Assembly: GCF_900115695.1 (NCBI RefSeq)
Contig: NZ_FOXK01000004.1
Coordinates: forward strand, 372,001 to 436,000
Reading direction: 5' to 3'
Source of the DNA: Ectopseudomonas toyotomiensis
GTDB taxonomy: Bacteria; Pseudomonadota; Gammaproteobacteria; Pseudomonadales; Pseudomonadaceae
DNA: 64,000 nt
Below the pieces are notes generated by a model. That model saw only the letters and a list, made by a program, of their open reading frames with translations. It was not told the origin of the DNA and searched no databases. Shown in pieces: positions 8,661 through 17,543 of the stretch. Numbering within the stretch: position 1 is the first letter of the stretch; every line of letters begins with the position of its first letter. The translations under genes and the position numbers were made by a program.

Positions 8661-11282
8661 TCAAGCCACCGCGCCCTCGAGGAAGTCCTTGGCGAAGCGC
8701 TGCAGCACGCCGCCAGCCTGGTACACGCTGACATCGGCAGCAGTGTCCAGACGGCAGGTCACCGGTACGCGCAGCACCTCGCCATTGCGGCGATTGACCA
8801 CCAGGGTCAGGTCGCAGCGCGGCGAAATCTCGCCTTCCACGTCATAGGTCTCGGTACCGTCCAGGGCCAGGGTCAGGCGTGTGGTGCCCGGCTTGAACTC
8901 CACCGGCAGCACGCCCATACCCACCAGGTTGGTGCGGTGAATACGCTCGAAGCCTTCGGCGACGATCACCTCGACACCCGCCAGACGCACGCCTTTGGCC
9001 GCCCAGTCACGGGACGAACCCTGGCCGTAGTCGGCACCGGCGACGATGATCAGGTTCTGCTTGCGGTTCATGTAGGTTTCGATGGCCTCCCACATGCGCA
9101 TCACCTTACCCTCCGGCTCGACGCGGGCCAGCGAACCCTTCTTCACCTGTCCGTCGATCACGGCCATCTCGTTGACCAGTTGCGGGTTGGCGAAGGTGGC
9201 GCGTTGCGCGGTCAGGTGGTCGCCGCGGTGGGTGGCGTAGGAGTTGAAGTCCTCCTCCGGCAGGCCCATTTTCGCCAGGTACTCACCGGCGGCCGAGTCC
9301 GCCAGGATGGCGTTGGACGGCGACAGGTGGTCGGTGGTGATGTTGTCCGGCAGGATCGCCAGCGGGCGCATGCCCTTGAGCGTACGCTCACCGGCCAATG
9401 CACCCTCCCAGTAAGGCGGGCGGCGGATATAGGTGGACATCGGGCGCCAGTCGTACAACGGGCTCTCTGCCTCCTGCACGCTACCCAGGTCAAACATCGG
9501 GATGTAGATCTGCTTGAACTGTTCGGGCTTCACCGAGGCAGCGACGATGGCGTCGATCTCCTCGTCGCTGGGCCACAGGTCCTTGAGAGTGATCGGGTTG
9601 CCCTGGGCATCGCTGCCCAGTGGATCCTGCTCGATGTCGAAACGCACGGTGCCGGCGATCGCATAGGCCACCACCAGTGGCGGCGAGGCAAGGAAGGCCT
9701 GCTTGGCATAGGGGTGGATGCGCCCGTCGAAGTTGCGGTTACCCGAGAGCACGGCGGTGGCGTACAGGTCGCGGTCGATGATTTCCTTCTGGATCTTTGG
9801 TTCCAGCGCGCCGGACATGCCATTGCAGGTGGTGCAGGCGTAGGCGACGATGCCGAAGCCGAGCTTTTCCAGCTCCAGTAGTAGGCCGGCCTCCTCCAGG
9901 TACAGCTTGGCGACTTTCGAACCCGGTGCGAACGAAGTCTTGACCCAGGGTTTGCGCACCAGGCCCAGGGCGTTGGCCTTCTTCGCCACGAGACCGGCAG
10001 CGATGACGTTGCGCGGGTTGGAGGTATTGGTGCAACTGGTGATAGCGGCGATGATCACCGCGCCATCGGGCATCAGCCCCTGGGCCTCCTCGCCCTTGCC
10101 GGCTTGCAGCTTGGCCTCGTCGGCGATGCCGCGCTCGGCCAGCGCCGAAGTGGGCAGGCGACGATGCGGGTTGCTTGGGCCGGCCATATTGCGCACCACG
10201 CTGCCCAGATCGAAGCGCAACACGCGCTCGTACTCGGCGGTTTTCAGCGCGTCGCTCCACAGGCCAAGGGTCTTGGCGTAGTTCTCAACCAATGCCACCT
10301 GCTCCGGCTCGCGCCCGGTGAGCTTGAGGTAATCGATGGTCTGGCGGTCGATATAGAACATCGAGGCGGTGGCGCCGTATTCCGGGCACATGTTGGAGAT
10401 GGTGGCGCGGTCGCCGATGGTCAGGCTGTCGGCACCCTCGCCGAAGAACTCGACCCAGGCACCGACCACGCGCTCCTTGCGCAGGAACTCGGTGATGGCC
10501 AGGACGATGTCGGTGGCGGTGATGCCAGGCTGGCGCTTGCCGGTCAGCTCGACGCCGACGATGTCGGGCAGGCGCATCATCGATGGATGGCCGAGCATCA
10601 CTGTCTCGGCTTCCAGGCCGCCGACGCCGATGGCGATCACGCCAAGCGCATCGACATGCGGGGTGTGCGAGTCGGTGCCGACGCAGGTGTCGGGGAAGGC
10701 GATGCCACCGCGCGCCTGGATCACCGGGCTCATCTTCTCCAGGTTGATCTGGTGCATGATGCCGTTGCCGGCCGGGATCACGTCGACGTTCTTGAACGCG
10801 GTCTTGGTCCAGTCGATAAAGTGGAAGCGATCCTCGTTGCGCCGATCCTCGATGGCGCGGTTCTTCTCGAAGGCGTCCGGGTCGAAGCCCGGTGCCTCGA
10901 CGGCCAGGGAGTGATCGACGATCAGCTGGGTCGGCACCACCGGGTTGACCTTGGACGGGTCACCACCCTGCTCGGCGATGGCATCGCGCAGGCCGGCCAG
11001 GTCGACCAGTGCGGTCTGGCCAAGAATGTCGTGGCAGACCACGCGCGCCGGGTACCAAGGAAAGTCCAGGTCGCGCTTGCGATGGACCAGTTGCTCCAGC
11101 GAGGCAGTCAGATCCTGCGGATCGCAGCGGCGCACCAGCTGCTCGGCGAGCACGCGCGAGGTGTAGGGCAGCTTGCTCCAGGCGCCATTCTGGATCGCCT
11201 CGACCGCCTCACGGGCATCGAAGTAATCCAGCGCGGTGCCGGGCAGGCGCTTGCGGTATTGGCTATTCACGGTGTCATTCAT
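8661..11282 (-). CDS. acnD: Fe/S-dependent 2-methylcitrate dehydratase AcnD
   Basis: AcnD is an aconitase-family enzyme that dehydrates 2-methylcitrate. The 873-residue length and domain order fit the cytosolic aconitase type. The three [4Fe-4S] ligands are visible as Cys417 (SCTNTSNP) and Cys483/Cys486 (ACTTCNG). The swivel domain holds GADYGQGSSRDWAAKG. Genetic context (prpB, prpC, prpF) separates it from the housekeeping aconitase AcnA, which it resembles in length and motifs. Its start is 2 nt past the prpC stop, implying translational coupling. Confidence 0.95.
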   Translation of the reverse strand: MNDTVNSQYRKRLPGTALDYFDAREAVEAIQNGAWSKLPYTSRVLAEQLVRRCDPQDLTASLEQLVHRKRDLDFPWYPARVVCHDILGQTALVDLAGLRDAIAEQGGDPSKVNPVVPTQLIVDHSLAVEAPGFDPDAFEKNRAIEDRRNEDRFHFIDWTKTAFKNVDVIPAGNGIMHQINLEKMSPVIQARGGIAFPDTCVGTDSHTPHVDALGVIAIGVGGLEAETVMLGHPSMMRLPDIVGVELTGKRQPGITATDIVLAITEFLRKERVVGAWVEFFGEGADSLTIGDRATISNMCPEYGATASMFYIDRQTIDYLKLTGREPEQVALVENYAKTLGLWSDALKTAEYERVLRFDLGSVVRNMAGPSNPHRRLPTSALAERGIADEAKLQAGKGEEAQGLMPDGAVIIAAITSCTNTSNPRNVIAAGLVAKKANALGLVRKPWVKTSFAPGSKVAKLYLEEAGLLLELEKLGFGIVAYACTTCNGMSGALEPKIQKEIIDRDLYATAVLSGNRNFDGRIHPYAKQAFLASPPLVVAYAIAGTVRFDIEQDPLGSDAQGNPITLKDLWPSDEEIDAIVAASVKPEQFKQIYIPMFDLGSVQEAESPLYDWRPMSTYIRRPPYWEGALAGERTLKGMRPLAILPDNITTDHLSPSNAILADSAAGEYLAKMGLPEEDFNSYATHRGDHLTAQRATFANPQLVNEMAVIDGQVKKGSLARVEPEGKVMRMWEAIETYMNRKQNLIIVAGADYGQGSSRDWAAKGVRLAGVEVIVAEGFERIHRTNLVGMGVLPVEFKPGTTRLTLALDGTETYDVEGEISPRCDLTLVVNRRNGEVLRVPVTCRLDTAADVSVYQAGGVLQRFAKDFLEGAVA

Positions 11283-11284
11283 GG

Positions 11285-12442
11285 TTATTTACGGTCCTTG
11301 AGCGGCACGAACTTCAGGTCTTCGGGGCCTGTGTAGTTGGCGCTCGGGCGGATGATCTTGCCGTCGATGCGTTGCTCGATGACGTGCGCGGACCAGCCGG
11401 CGGTACGGGCGATAACGAACAGTGGAGTGAACATGGCGGTGGGCACCCCCATCATGTGGTAGCTCACGGCGCTGAACCAGTCGAGGTTGGGGAACATCTT
11501 CTTGATCTCCCACATCACGCTTTCCAGACGCTCGGCGATGTCATACATCTTGGTATTGCCCTGCTCCTCGGACAGCTCGCGGGCCACTTCCTTGATCACC
11601 TTGTTGCGTGGGTCGCTGACGGTATAGACCGGGTGACCGAAACCGATCACCACTTCCTTGCGCCCTACCCGCTCACGGATGTCGGCCTCGGCTTCATCAG
11701 GGTTGTCGTAGCGTTTCTGCACCTCGAAGGCCACTTCGTTGGCGCCGCCGTGTTTCGGCCCGCGCAGCGCGCCAATGGCGCCGGCGATGCAGGAGAACAG
11801 GTCGGAACCGGTACCGGCGATCACCCGCGAGGTGAAGGTCGAGGCGTTGAACTCGTGCTCGGCATACAGGTTGAGCGAGGTGTGCATGGCGCGCACCCAG
11901 GATTCGCGCGGCTTCTCACCATGCAGCAGGTGCAGAAAGTGGCCACCAATGGAGTCGTCGTCGGTGTCCACCTCAATGCGCTTGCCGTTGTGGCTGTAGT
12001 GGTACCAGTACAGCAGCGCCGACCCCAGCGAGGCCATCAGCTTGTCGGCGATATCGCGGGCGCCAGGGTGGTTGTGATCGTCCTTCTCCGGTGCCAGACA
12101 GCCGAGCACGGACACGGCGGTGCGCATCACGTCCATCGGATGCGCCGATGGCGGCAGGGTTTCCAGGGCGGCCTTGACCCCGGCCGGCAGGCCGCGCAGG
12201 GCCTTGAGCTTGGCCTTGTAGCCGGCCAGTTCGGCGACGTTGGGCAATTTGCCGTGCACCAGCAAGTGAGCAATCTCCTCAAACTCGCAGCGGTTGGCGA
12301 AATCGAGCACGTCATAGCCACGGTAATGCAGGTCGTTACCTGTGCGGCCAACGGTGCACAGCGCGGTGTTGCCGGCGGCGGTGCCGCTCAGGGCAACGGA
12401 TTTCTTCGGTTTGAAGCCAGGGGTGGTTTCGGTGGCACTCAT
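11285..12442 (-). CDS. prpC: 2-methylcitrate synthase
   Basis: PrpC condenses propionyl-CoA with oxaloacetate to 2-methylcitrate. The 385-residue protein is a citrate-synthase fold of the short type. Visible active-site segments are PKHGGANE (His231), GFGHPVYT (His270) and NLDWFSA, which carries the catalytic aspartate. It is shorter than, and clearly different from, the TCA citrate synthase at 61965-63248; the GHPVY variant replaces GHRVY. Placement between prpB and acnD in one orientation confirms the assignment. It starts 30 nt after prpB ends, preceded by a GAGGA ribosome site. Confidence 0.96.
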   Translation of the reverse strand: MSATETTPGFKPKKSVALSGTAAGNTALCTVGRTGNDLHYRGYDVLDFANRCEFEEIAHLLVHGKLPNVAELAGYKAKLKALRGLPAGVKAALETLPPSAHPMDVMRTAVSVLGCLAPEKDDHNHPGARDIADKLMASLGSALLYWYHYSHNGKRIEVDTDDDSIGGHFLHLLHGEKPRESWVRAMHTSLNLYAEHEFNASTFTSRVIAGTGSDLFSCIAGAIGALRGPKHGGANEVAFEVQKRYDNPDEAEADIRERVGRKEVVIGFGHPVYTVSDPRNKVIKEVARELSEEQGNTKMYDIAERLESVMWEIKKMFPNLDWFSAVSYHMMGVPTAMFTPLFVIARTAGWSAHVIEQRIDGKIIRPSANYTGPEDLKFVPLKDRK

Positions 12443-12472
12443 GGTTATCTCCTCGAATCCTTGTTCTTGTCT

Positions 12473-13360
12473 TTATTTCTTGCCAGCAGCGAACAGCGCA
12501 TCGAGCTTCTGCTCGAAGGCGTGGTAGCCGATGCGGTCGTAGAGTTCGGCGCGGGTCTGCATCAATTCGATCACGTCCTTCTGGTGGCCGTTCTGGCGGA
12601 TCGAGGTGTAGACACTTTCGGCCGCCTTGTTCGCTGCGCGGAAGGCCGACAGCGGATAGAGCTGGATGGCCACGCCTACCGAAGCCAGCTCGTCGCGGGT
12701 GAACAGCGGCGTGGCGCCGAATTCGGTGATATTGGCCAGCACCGGCACCTTCAGCGCCTCGACGAAACGCTTGTAAGTGGGCAGGTCGTAGGCCGCCTCG
12801 GCGAAGATGCCATCGGCACCGGCCTCGACGTAGGCCTGGCAACGCTCGATGGCGGCATCCACACCCTCGGCCTGGATGGCGTCAGTGCGGGCGATCAGGA
12901 AGAAGTCCGGGTCGGTCTTGGCATCGGCGGCGGCCTTCACGCGGTCTACCATCTCCTCGCAGGAGACGATCTCCTTGCCCGGCCGATGACCGCAGCGCTT
13001 GGCGCCGACCTGATCCTCGATATGCGCGGCGGCGGCGCCGGCCTTGATTAGGTTCTTGATGGTGCGCTCGATATTGAAAGCCGAAGGGCCGAAGCCAGTG
13101 TCGATGTCTACCAGCAGCGGCAGGTCGCAGACATCGGTGATGCGGCGCACGTCGGTCAGCACGTCATCCAGGGTATTGATGCCCAGATCCGGCAGTCCGA
13201 GCGAGCCGGCGGCGACACCGCCACCGGACAGGTAGATGGCACGAAAGCCTGCACGCTTGGCCAGCAATGCATGGTTGGCGTTGATCGCGCCGATCACCTG
13301 CAGCGGTTGCTCTTCGGCAAGGGCCTGACGGAAACGCTGGCCGGCGGAAAACTGAGTCAT
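12473..13360 (-). CDS. prpB: 2-methylisocitrate lyase
   Basis: PrpB cleaves 2-methylisocitrate to pyruvate and succinate, the last step of the methylcitrate cycle. The 295-residue protein belongs to the isocitrate lyase/PEP mutase family. It shows the catalytic loop KRCGH at residues 121-125 (Cys123) and the metal-binding VDIDTGFG segment. Its start overlaps the stop of the upstream GntR regulator by 4 nt (ATGA), so regulator and enzyme are translated together. Length and motifs are standard. Confidence 0.96.
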   Translation of the reverse strand: MTQFSAGQRFRQALAEEQPLQVIGAINANHALLAKRAGFRAIYLSGGGVAAGSLGLPDLGINTLDDVLTDVRRITDVCDLPLLVDIDTGFGPSAFNIERTIKNLIKAGAAAAHIEDQVGAKRCGHRPGKEIVSCEEMVDRVKAAADAKTDPDFFLIARTDAIQAEGVDAAIERCQAYVEAGADGIFAEAAYDLPTYKRFVEALKVPVLANITEFGATPLFTRDELASVGVAIQLYPLSAFRAANKAAESVYTSIRQNGHQKDVIELMQTRAELYDRIGYHAFEQKLDALFAAGKK

Positions 13361-14094
13361 GAATCACCTCGAGTCTTGGATGAAGGGATGAGCGCTTCCT
13401 GTCCACGCTGGGAAACGTAGTGGCGCTCGATATTACGCTTGGAGGCGCCGATGTGACGGCGCATCAGCAGTTCGGCCAGTTCACCGTCGCGAGCTTCGAT
13501 GGCGTCGAGAATGCGGTGGTGCTCGGCGAAGGCCTGATGCGGCCGATTGGGTGTAGTGGAGAACTGCAGGCGGTACATGCGCACCAGTTGGTACAACTCG
13601 TCGCACAAAAGCTTGGCCAGAGTACGGTTGCCGCTGCCCTGGATGATGCGGTAGTGGAAGTCGAAGTCGCCTTCCTGCTGGTAGTAGCCGACACCAGCCT
13701 TGAACGCGGCATCCTGCTCATGCAGCTCTAGTACCCGGCGCAGCTCGCCGATCTCCTGCTGAGTCATGCGCTCGGCCGCCAGGCGACAAGCCATGCCTTC
13801 GAGCGACTCGCGAATCTCGTACAGCTCGACCAACTCGGCATGACTGAGCGACACCACCCGCGCCCCTACATGCGGCACGCGTACCAGCAGCTTCTGCCCT
13901 TCCAGGCGATGGATCGCCTCGCGCAATGGCCCTCGGCTGATGCCATAGGTGCGCGCCAGCTCAGGCTCGGAGATCTTGCTCCCCGGGGCGATCTCGCCCT
14001 TGACGATGGCAGCCTGGATCAGGCGGAACACGTGCTCGGAAAGTGTTTCCGAATCCACCTGCGGCGCTGTAGACACATCTGATTCGAGCAGCAT
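13357..14094 (-). CDS. GntR/FCD-family regulator of the propionate cluster
   Basis: The 245-residue protein has an N-terminal winged helix (about 22-85, with [19 protein letters not shown]) and a C-terminal all-helical FCD ligand domain (about 95-230). The FCD domain keeps the metal-binding type residues in FDFHYRII and the AFAEHHRI segment. Such regulators usually repress their operon and are released by an organic acid; a methylcitrate-cycle intermediate is a plausible ligand here. It heads the prp operon and overlaps prpB by 4 nt. I chose the ATG at 14094 (MLLESD); a start four codons upstream is possible. A 14-bp palindrome lies 75 nt upstream, typical of this family's operators. Confidence 0.93.
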   Translation of the reverse strand: MLLESDVSTAPQVDSETLSEHVFRLIQAAIVKGEIAPGSKISEPELARTYGISRGPLREAIHRLEGQKLLVRVPHVGARVVSLSHAELVELYEIRESLEGMACRLAAERMTQQEIGELRRVLELHEQDAAFKAGVGYYQQEGDFDFHYRIIQGSGNRTLAKLLCDELYQLVRMYRLQFSTTPNRPHQAFAEHHRILDAIEARDGELAELLMRRHIGASKRNIERHYVSQRGQEALIPSSKTRGDS

Positions 14095-14127
14095 GATTGT
14101 CAACACAAATAGCTTTTCATGGCGATA

Positions 14128-14156
14128 AAACTACGCCATGAAGGCAAATTCGTCAA
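14128..14156 (-). promoter_or_regulatory. candidate sigma-70 promoter for the prp operon
   Basis: On the minus strand TTGACG (14151-14156) is spaced 17 nt from TAGTTT (14128-14133). The start of transcription would fall near 14121, some 27 nt before the regulator's ATG. The -35 is good and the -10 is weak. Confidence 0.45.
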
Positions 14157-14168
14157 AGCAGACCAAAG

Positions 14169-14182
14169 TATTGTCGACAATA
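14169..14182. promoter_or_regulatory. palindromic operator candidate TATTGTCGACAATA
   Basis: This is a perfect 14-bp palindrome. It fits the TNGT-ACNA pattern of FadR/FCD-type GntR operators. It lies 75 nt upstream of the prp regulator start and 13 nt upstream of the candidate -35. A related half, GTTGACAAT on the minus strand, lies near 14096-14104 next to the start codon. Autoregulation through both sites is plausible. Confidence 0.6.
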
Positions 14183-14399
14183 TCTCCAGCTCACCCGATC
14201 AGGCGAACCGCGACCCTACTTGCAGAAAGCTACATAAGCGTCTGTCAGCACGGAAAATCCCCATGTTAGAATCCGTCCGTTCATGCCCGGCCATCGCCTT
14301 TTGCCATGCCTGCTAAACTTCACGGCAGAAAGTTGTATGGCAGGATGCCTGCCAGTCGCTGCCTCCATCCCGCCCCTGGCAATACCTTCTCAAGGACAC

Positions 14400-14936
14400 A
14401 TGAGACTGAAACCCTTCTCTTTGCTGATCTGCCTGCTGACCTTGTCCTGCCCGGCTCTGGCCATGGGCAAGTCGATCTATGGTCTGAATGAATATATTCA
14501 CATAGAAGAATTGGACCTGCAGGTAGCCGCCAAACTCGACACTGGCGCCAAAACTGCGTCCTTGAGCGCCCGCGATATCAAACGCTTCAAGCGTGACGGA
14601 GAAACCTGGGTGCGTTTCGTGCTGGCCATCGACGATGCCCATGAGCGCACCATCGAGCGTCCGCTGGCGCGAATCAGCAAGATCAAACGCCGTGCTGGCG
14701 ATTTCGACCCCGATGAAGGCAAGACCTATACGGCACGCCCGGTAATCGACCTTGAATTGTGCATGGGCAAGACCCTGCGCACGATCGAAGTGAACTTGAC
14801 CGACCGAAGCGCATTCCAATACCCGCTTCTGATCGGCTCCGAAGCGCTCAAGCACTTCGAGGCCATGGTCGATCCAAGCCTTAAATATGCAGCCGGCAAA
14901 CCCGACTGCACCAATGACGCAACCCCTGGCGAGTAA
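14400..14936 (+). CDS. retropepsin-like aspartic protease (Zn_protease/DUF785 family), exported
   Basis: The 178-residue protein begins with a signal peptide (about 1-21, ending PALA before MGKS). It then has a single retropepsin-like domain with the aspartic protease motif LDTGA (Asp47) and a following KTASLSA segment. The family was once called ATP-dependent zinc protease, but the DTGA motif indicates an aspartic-type fold. The ATG at 14400 is chosen for the AAGGA ribosome site 5 nt upstream and the signal peptide it yields; a longer reading exists. It opens a tight operon (5 nt, then 4 nt gaps) with a dead-transglutaminase membrane protein and an ATP-grasp ligase. Likely periplasmic or envelope-anchored; the substrate is unknown. 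Confidence 0.85.
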   Translation: MRLKPFSLLICLLTLSCPALAMGKSIYGLNEYIHIEELDLQVAAKLDTGAKTASLSARDIKRFKRDGETWVRFVLAIDDAHERTIERPLARISKIKRRAGDFDPDEGKTYTARPVIDLELCMGKTLRTIEVNLTDRSAFQYPLLIGSEALKHFEAMVDPSLKYAAGKPDCTNDATPGE

Positions 14937-14941
14937 TTCCC

Positions 14942-16468
14942 ATGCGCTCTCTGAACCTGCATCTGAAAGTCCTGATCACCCTCTTGGTGGCCATGGGCGT
15001 TCTGATTACGGCATACCAAATCTTCATTCTCGGCATTCCGGTGACCGAGGACGAGACCGACGATCTGTGGAACATCGATGCCAAGGTCGAATTCCAGGCG
15101 ACTCCGCGTGAGCCGGTGAAGCTGCAGATGTTCGTGCCGCCGCTGAACCAGGATTACGTGAGCCTCAACGAGAGCTTCATCTCCAACAATTACGGCGTCA
15201 GCGTCAACCGTGTCGACGGCAACCGCCGCGTAACCTGGTCGGCACGTCGTGCTAATGGCAAGCAGACCCTCTATTACCGACTGGTTCTGACCAAGCGTTA
15301 CAGCGGCGAGCAGGCGCCTGCAAAAGGCCCGATCTTCCGCGACAGCATCCCGGTCGAAGGCCCCGAGAAGATCGCCGCCGAAGCCCTGCTGGCACCGATT
15401 CGCCAGCACTCGGCGGATGTCGAGACCTTCATCAGCGAAACCATCAAGCGCGCCAATAACGTCAACGATGACAACGTGAAACTGCTGCTAGGCGGCGATG
15501 CCTCCACCGCCAATAAGGCCAAAGTCGTCGACCTGCTGCTGTCCATCGCCCACGTGCCGATGGAGCGCGTACACACCATTCGCTTGCAGGCCGAGGTCGC
15601 TCAGTCGCCGGAGCTTTGGCTACGTAGCTTCAATGGCCAGAAATGGCTGTACTTCAACCCGGAAACCGGTGAGCAGGGCCTGCCGGACGACCGCCTGGTC
15701 TGGTGGATCGGCGACGGTGATCTGGTCAGCCTCGAAGGCGGCCGTCAGGCGCAAGTCAGCTTCAGTCTGAACAACAGCGAGATGAACGCCATCCGCCTGG
15801 CCAAACTGACCGATGAGAACACCGACGCCAGCTTCCTTGAATACTCGCTATACGGCCTGCCGCTGCAGACCCAGCAGACCTTCATGATCATGGTGATGAT
15901 CCCGATCGGCGTGCTGGTCATTCTGATCCTGCGCAACCTCGGCGGTCTGCAGACCCTGGGTACCTTTACCCCAGTGCTGATCGCCCTCGCCTTCCGCGAA
16001 ACCCAACTGGGCTTCGGTATCTTCCTGTTCACCGTGATAACCGCGCTCGGCCTGTCATTACGCTCCTACCTGGAACATCTGAAACTGCAGATGCTGCCGC
16101 GCCTGTCGGTGGTGCTGACTTTCGTCGTGGTACTGATCGCCGCCATCAGCCTGTTCAGCCACAAGCTGGGCTTGGAGCGCGGCCTGTCGGTTGCGCTGTT
16201 CCCGATGGTGATTCTGACCATGACCATCGAGCGCCTGTCGATCACCTGGGAAGAGCGTGGCGGCAGCCATGCCTTCAAGGTCGCCATCGGCACCCTGTTC
16301 GCCGCCACCATCGCGCACCTGCTGATGAGCGTGCCGGAGCTTGTGTACTTCGTGTTCACCTTCCCGGCGATCCTGCTGATCCTGGTGGGCTTCATGCTGG
16401 CGATGGGGCGTTACCGCGGTTACCGCCTGACCGAACTGTTCCGTTTCAAAGCCTTCCTCAAGGACTAA
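14942..16468 (+). CDS. inactive transglutaminase-like / seven-helix membrane protein
   Basis: The 508-residue protein has one N-terminal membrane helix (about 8-30), an extracytoplasmic region of roughly 280 residues, and a C-terminal block of about seven helices (from about residue 315). The middle of the outer region has a transglutaminase-like pattern (LWLRSFNGQKWLYFNPETG), but where active enzymes have Cys, His and Asp it shows non-catalytic residues. The whole protein contains no cysteine at all. This matches the families described as inactive transglutaminase fused to seven TM helices. Placed between a retropepsin-like protease and an ATP-grasp ligase, it may be a peptide-binding membrane scaffold. 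The function is inference. Confidence 0.85.
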   Translation: MRSLNLHLKVLITLLVAMGVLITAYQIFILGIPVTEDETDDLWNIDAKVEFQATPREPVKLQMFVPPLNQDYVSLNESFISNNYGVSVNRVDGNRRVTWSARRANGKQTLYYRLVLTKRYSGEQAPAKGPIFRDSIPVEGPEKIAAEALLAPIRQHSADVETFISETIKRANNVNDDNVKLLLGGDASTANKAKVVDLLLSIAHVPMERVHTIRLQAEVAQSPELWLRSFNGQKWLYFNPETGEQGLPDDRLVWWIGDGDLVSLEGGRQAQVSFSLNNSEMNAIRLAKLTDENTDASFLEYSLYGLPLQTQQTFMIMVMIPIGVLVILILRNLGGLQTLGTFTPVLIALAFRETQLGFGIFLFTVITALGLSLRSYLEHLKLQMLPRLSVVLTFVVVLIAAISLFSHKLGLERGLSVALFPMVILTMTIERLSITWEERGGSHAFKVAIGTLFAATIAHLLMSVPELVYFVFTFPAILLILVGFMLAMGRYRGYRLTELFRFKAFLKD

Positions 16469-16472
16469 GACC

Positions 16473-17459
16473 ATGTTCGGCCTGATCAAGACGTGGAAGG
16501 CCCTTGAAGCCAAGGGCATCATGGGCATCAACCGACGCAACGCGGACTACGTGCTGAAGTACAACAAACGGCACCTGTATCCGATCGTCGACGACAAGAT
16601 CATCACCAAGGAGCGGGCCATCGAGGCCGGCATCGATGTGCCCGAGATGTACGGCATCATCGAAACCGAGAAGGAAATCGACAAGCTCGACGAGATCATC
16701 GCCGGGCGCACCGACTTCGTCATCAAGCCGGCGCAAGGCGCCGGCGGCGATGGCATCATGGTCATCGCCGACCGCTTCGAGGACCGTTTCAAGACGGTGT
16801 CCGGCAAGATCGTCAGCCACGAGGAGCTGGAGCAACAGATTTCCAGCATCCTCTCCGGTCTGTACTCGCTCGGCGGTCACCGCGACCGTGCGCTGATCGA
16901 GTACCGCGTCACCCCGGACACCATCTTCAAGAGCATCAGCTACGAAGGCGTGCCGGACATCCGCATCATCGTGCTGATGGGTTACCCGGTGATGGCCATG
17001 CTGCGCCTGCCGACCCGCCAGTCCAACGGCAAGGCCAACCTGCACCAGGGTGCCATCGGCGTGGGTGTGGATCTGGCCACCGGCGTCACCCTGCGTGGCA
17101 CCTGGCTGAACAACAAGATCAGCAAGCACCCGGACACCACCAACGCGGTGGACGGCGTGCAACTGCCGAACTGGGACGGCTTCATGAAGCTCGCTGCCGG
17201 CTGCTACGAGTTGTGCGGCCTGGGTTACATCGGCGTGGACATGGTGCTGGATCAGGACAAGGGCCCGCTGATTCTCGAGCTCAACGCCCGCCCCGGCCTG
17301 AACATCCAGATCGCCAACGACTGTGGCCTGACCCACCGCGCCCATGCCGTGGAAGCCCGCCTGGAAGAACTGAAAGCCAAGGGCATTCAGGAAGACGCCG
17401 AAGAGCGCGTGCGTTTTTCCCAGGAGCTGTTTGGTCACATCGTCAGCAAGGAAGTCTGA
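16473..17459 (+). CDS. ATP-grasp ligase (alpha-L-glutamate-ligase-like)
   Basis: The 328-residue protein is a cytoplasmic ATP-grasp enzyme. Visible elements are the ATP-clamping lysine segment FVIKPAQGAGGDG near residues 84-96, the LRLPTRQSNGKANLHQG loop, and the metal-binding end PLILELNARPGLNIQIAND. It is in the class annotated as alpha-L-glutamate ligase-like or sugar-transfer-associated ATP-grasp. It starts 4 nt after the upstream gene, with AAGGA inside that gene's last codons. With an exported protease and a membrane transglutaminase-like partner, it could add amino acids to a peptide or cell-envelope acceptor. The acceptor is unknown. Confidence 0.88.
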   Translation: MFGLIKTWKALEAKGIMGINRRNADYVLKYNKRHLYPIVDDKIITKERAIEAGIDVPEMYGIIETEKEIDKLDEIIAGRTDFVIKPAQGAGGDGIMVIADRFEDRFKTVSGKIVSHEELEQQISSILSGLYSLGGHRDRALIEYRVTPDTIFKSISYEGVPDIRIIVLMGYPVMAMLRLPTRQSNGKANLHQGAIGVGVDLATGVTLRGTWLNNKISKHPDTTNAVDGVQLPNWDGFMKLAAGCYELCGLGYIGVDMVLDQDKGPLILELNARPGLNIQIANDCGLTHRAHAVEARLEELKAKGIQEDAEERVRFSQELFGHIVSKEV

Positions 17460-17467
17460 CCAGCGAA

Positions 17468-17497
17468 CGTCGTAAGGTGCTGCTGCACCTTACGACG
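17468..17497. other. 13-bp perfect hairpin after the ATP-grasp operon
   Basis: Arms CGTCGTAAGGTGC and GCACCTTACGACG flank a TGCT loop, 9 nt after the ATP-grasp stop. No T run follows on either strand, so it is a termination or mRNA-end structure of non-canonical type. It also separates the operon from the convergent LuxR pair. Confidence 0.6.
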
Positions 17498-17543
17498 CGC
17501 TCAATGCACCGTCGCCAGCTCCCACCCTCACTCGCACACCGTC

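Larger units (their letters stand above)
14095..14399. other. 305-nt divergent intergenic region (prp cluster / protease operon)
   Basis: The region separates the leftward prp cluster from the rightward three-gene operon. Its left half holds the candidate prp promoter and the 14-bp palindrome listed separately. In the right half I see no convincing coding sequence or terminator and no strong promoter match for the rightward operon. Confidence 0.5.

Noticed and set aside
11009..13051. A 680-codon plus-strand frame opposite prpC and prpB
   Set aside because: Antisense to two certain enzymes, with no ribosome site and no domain pattern.
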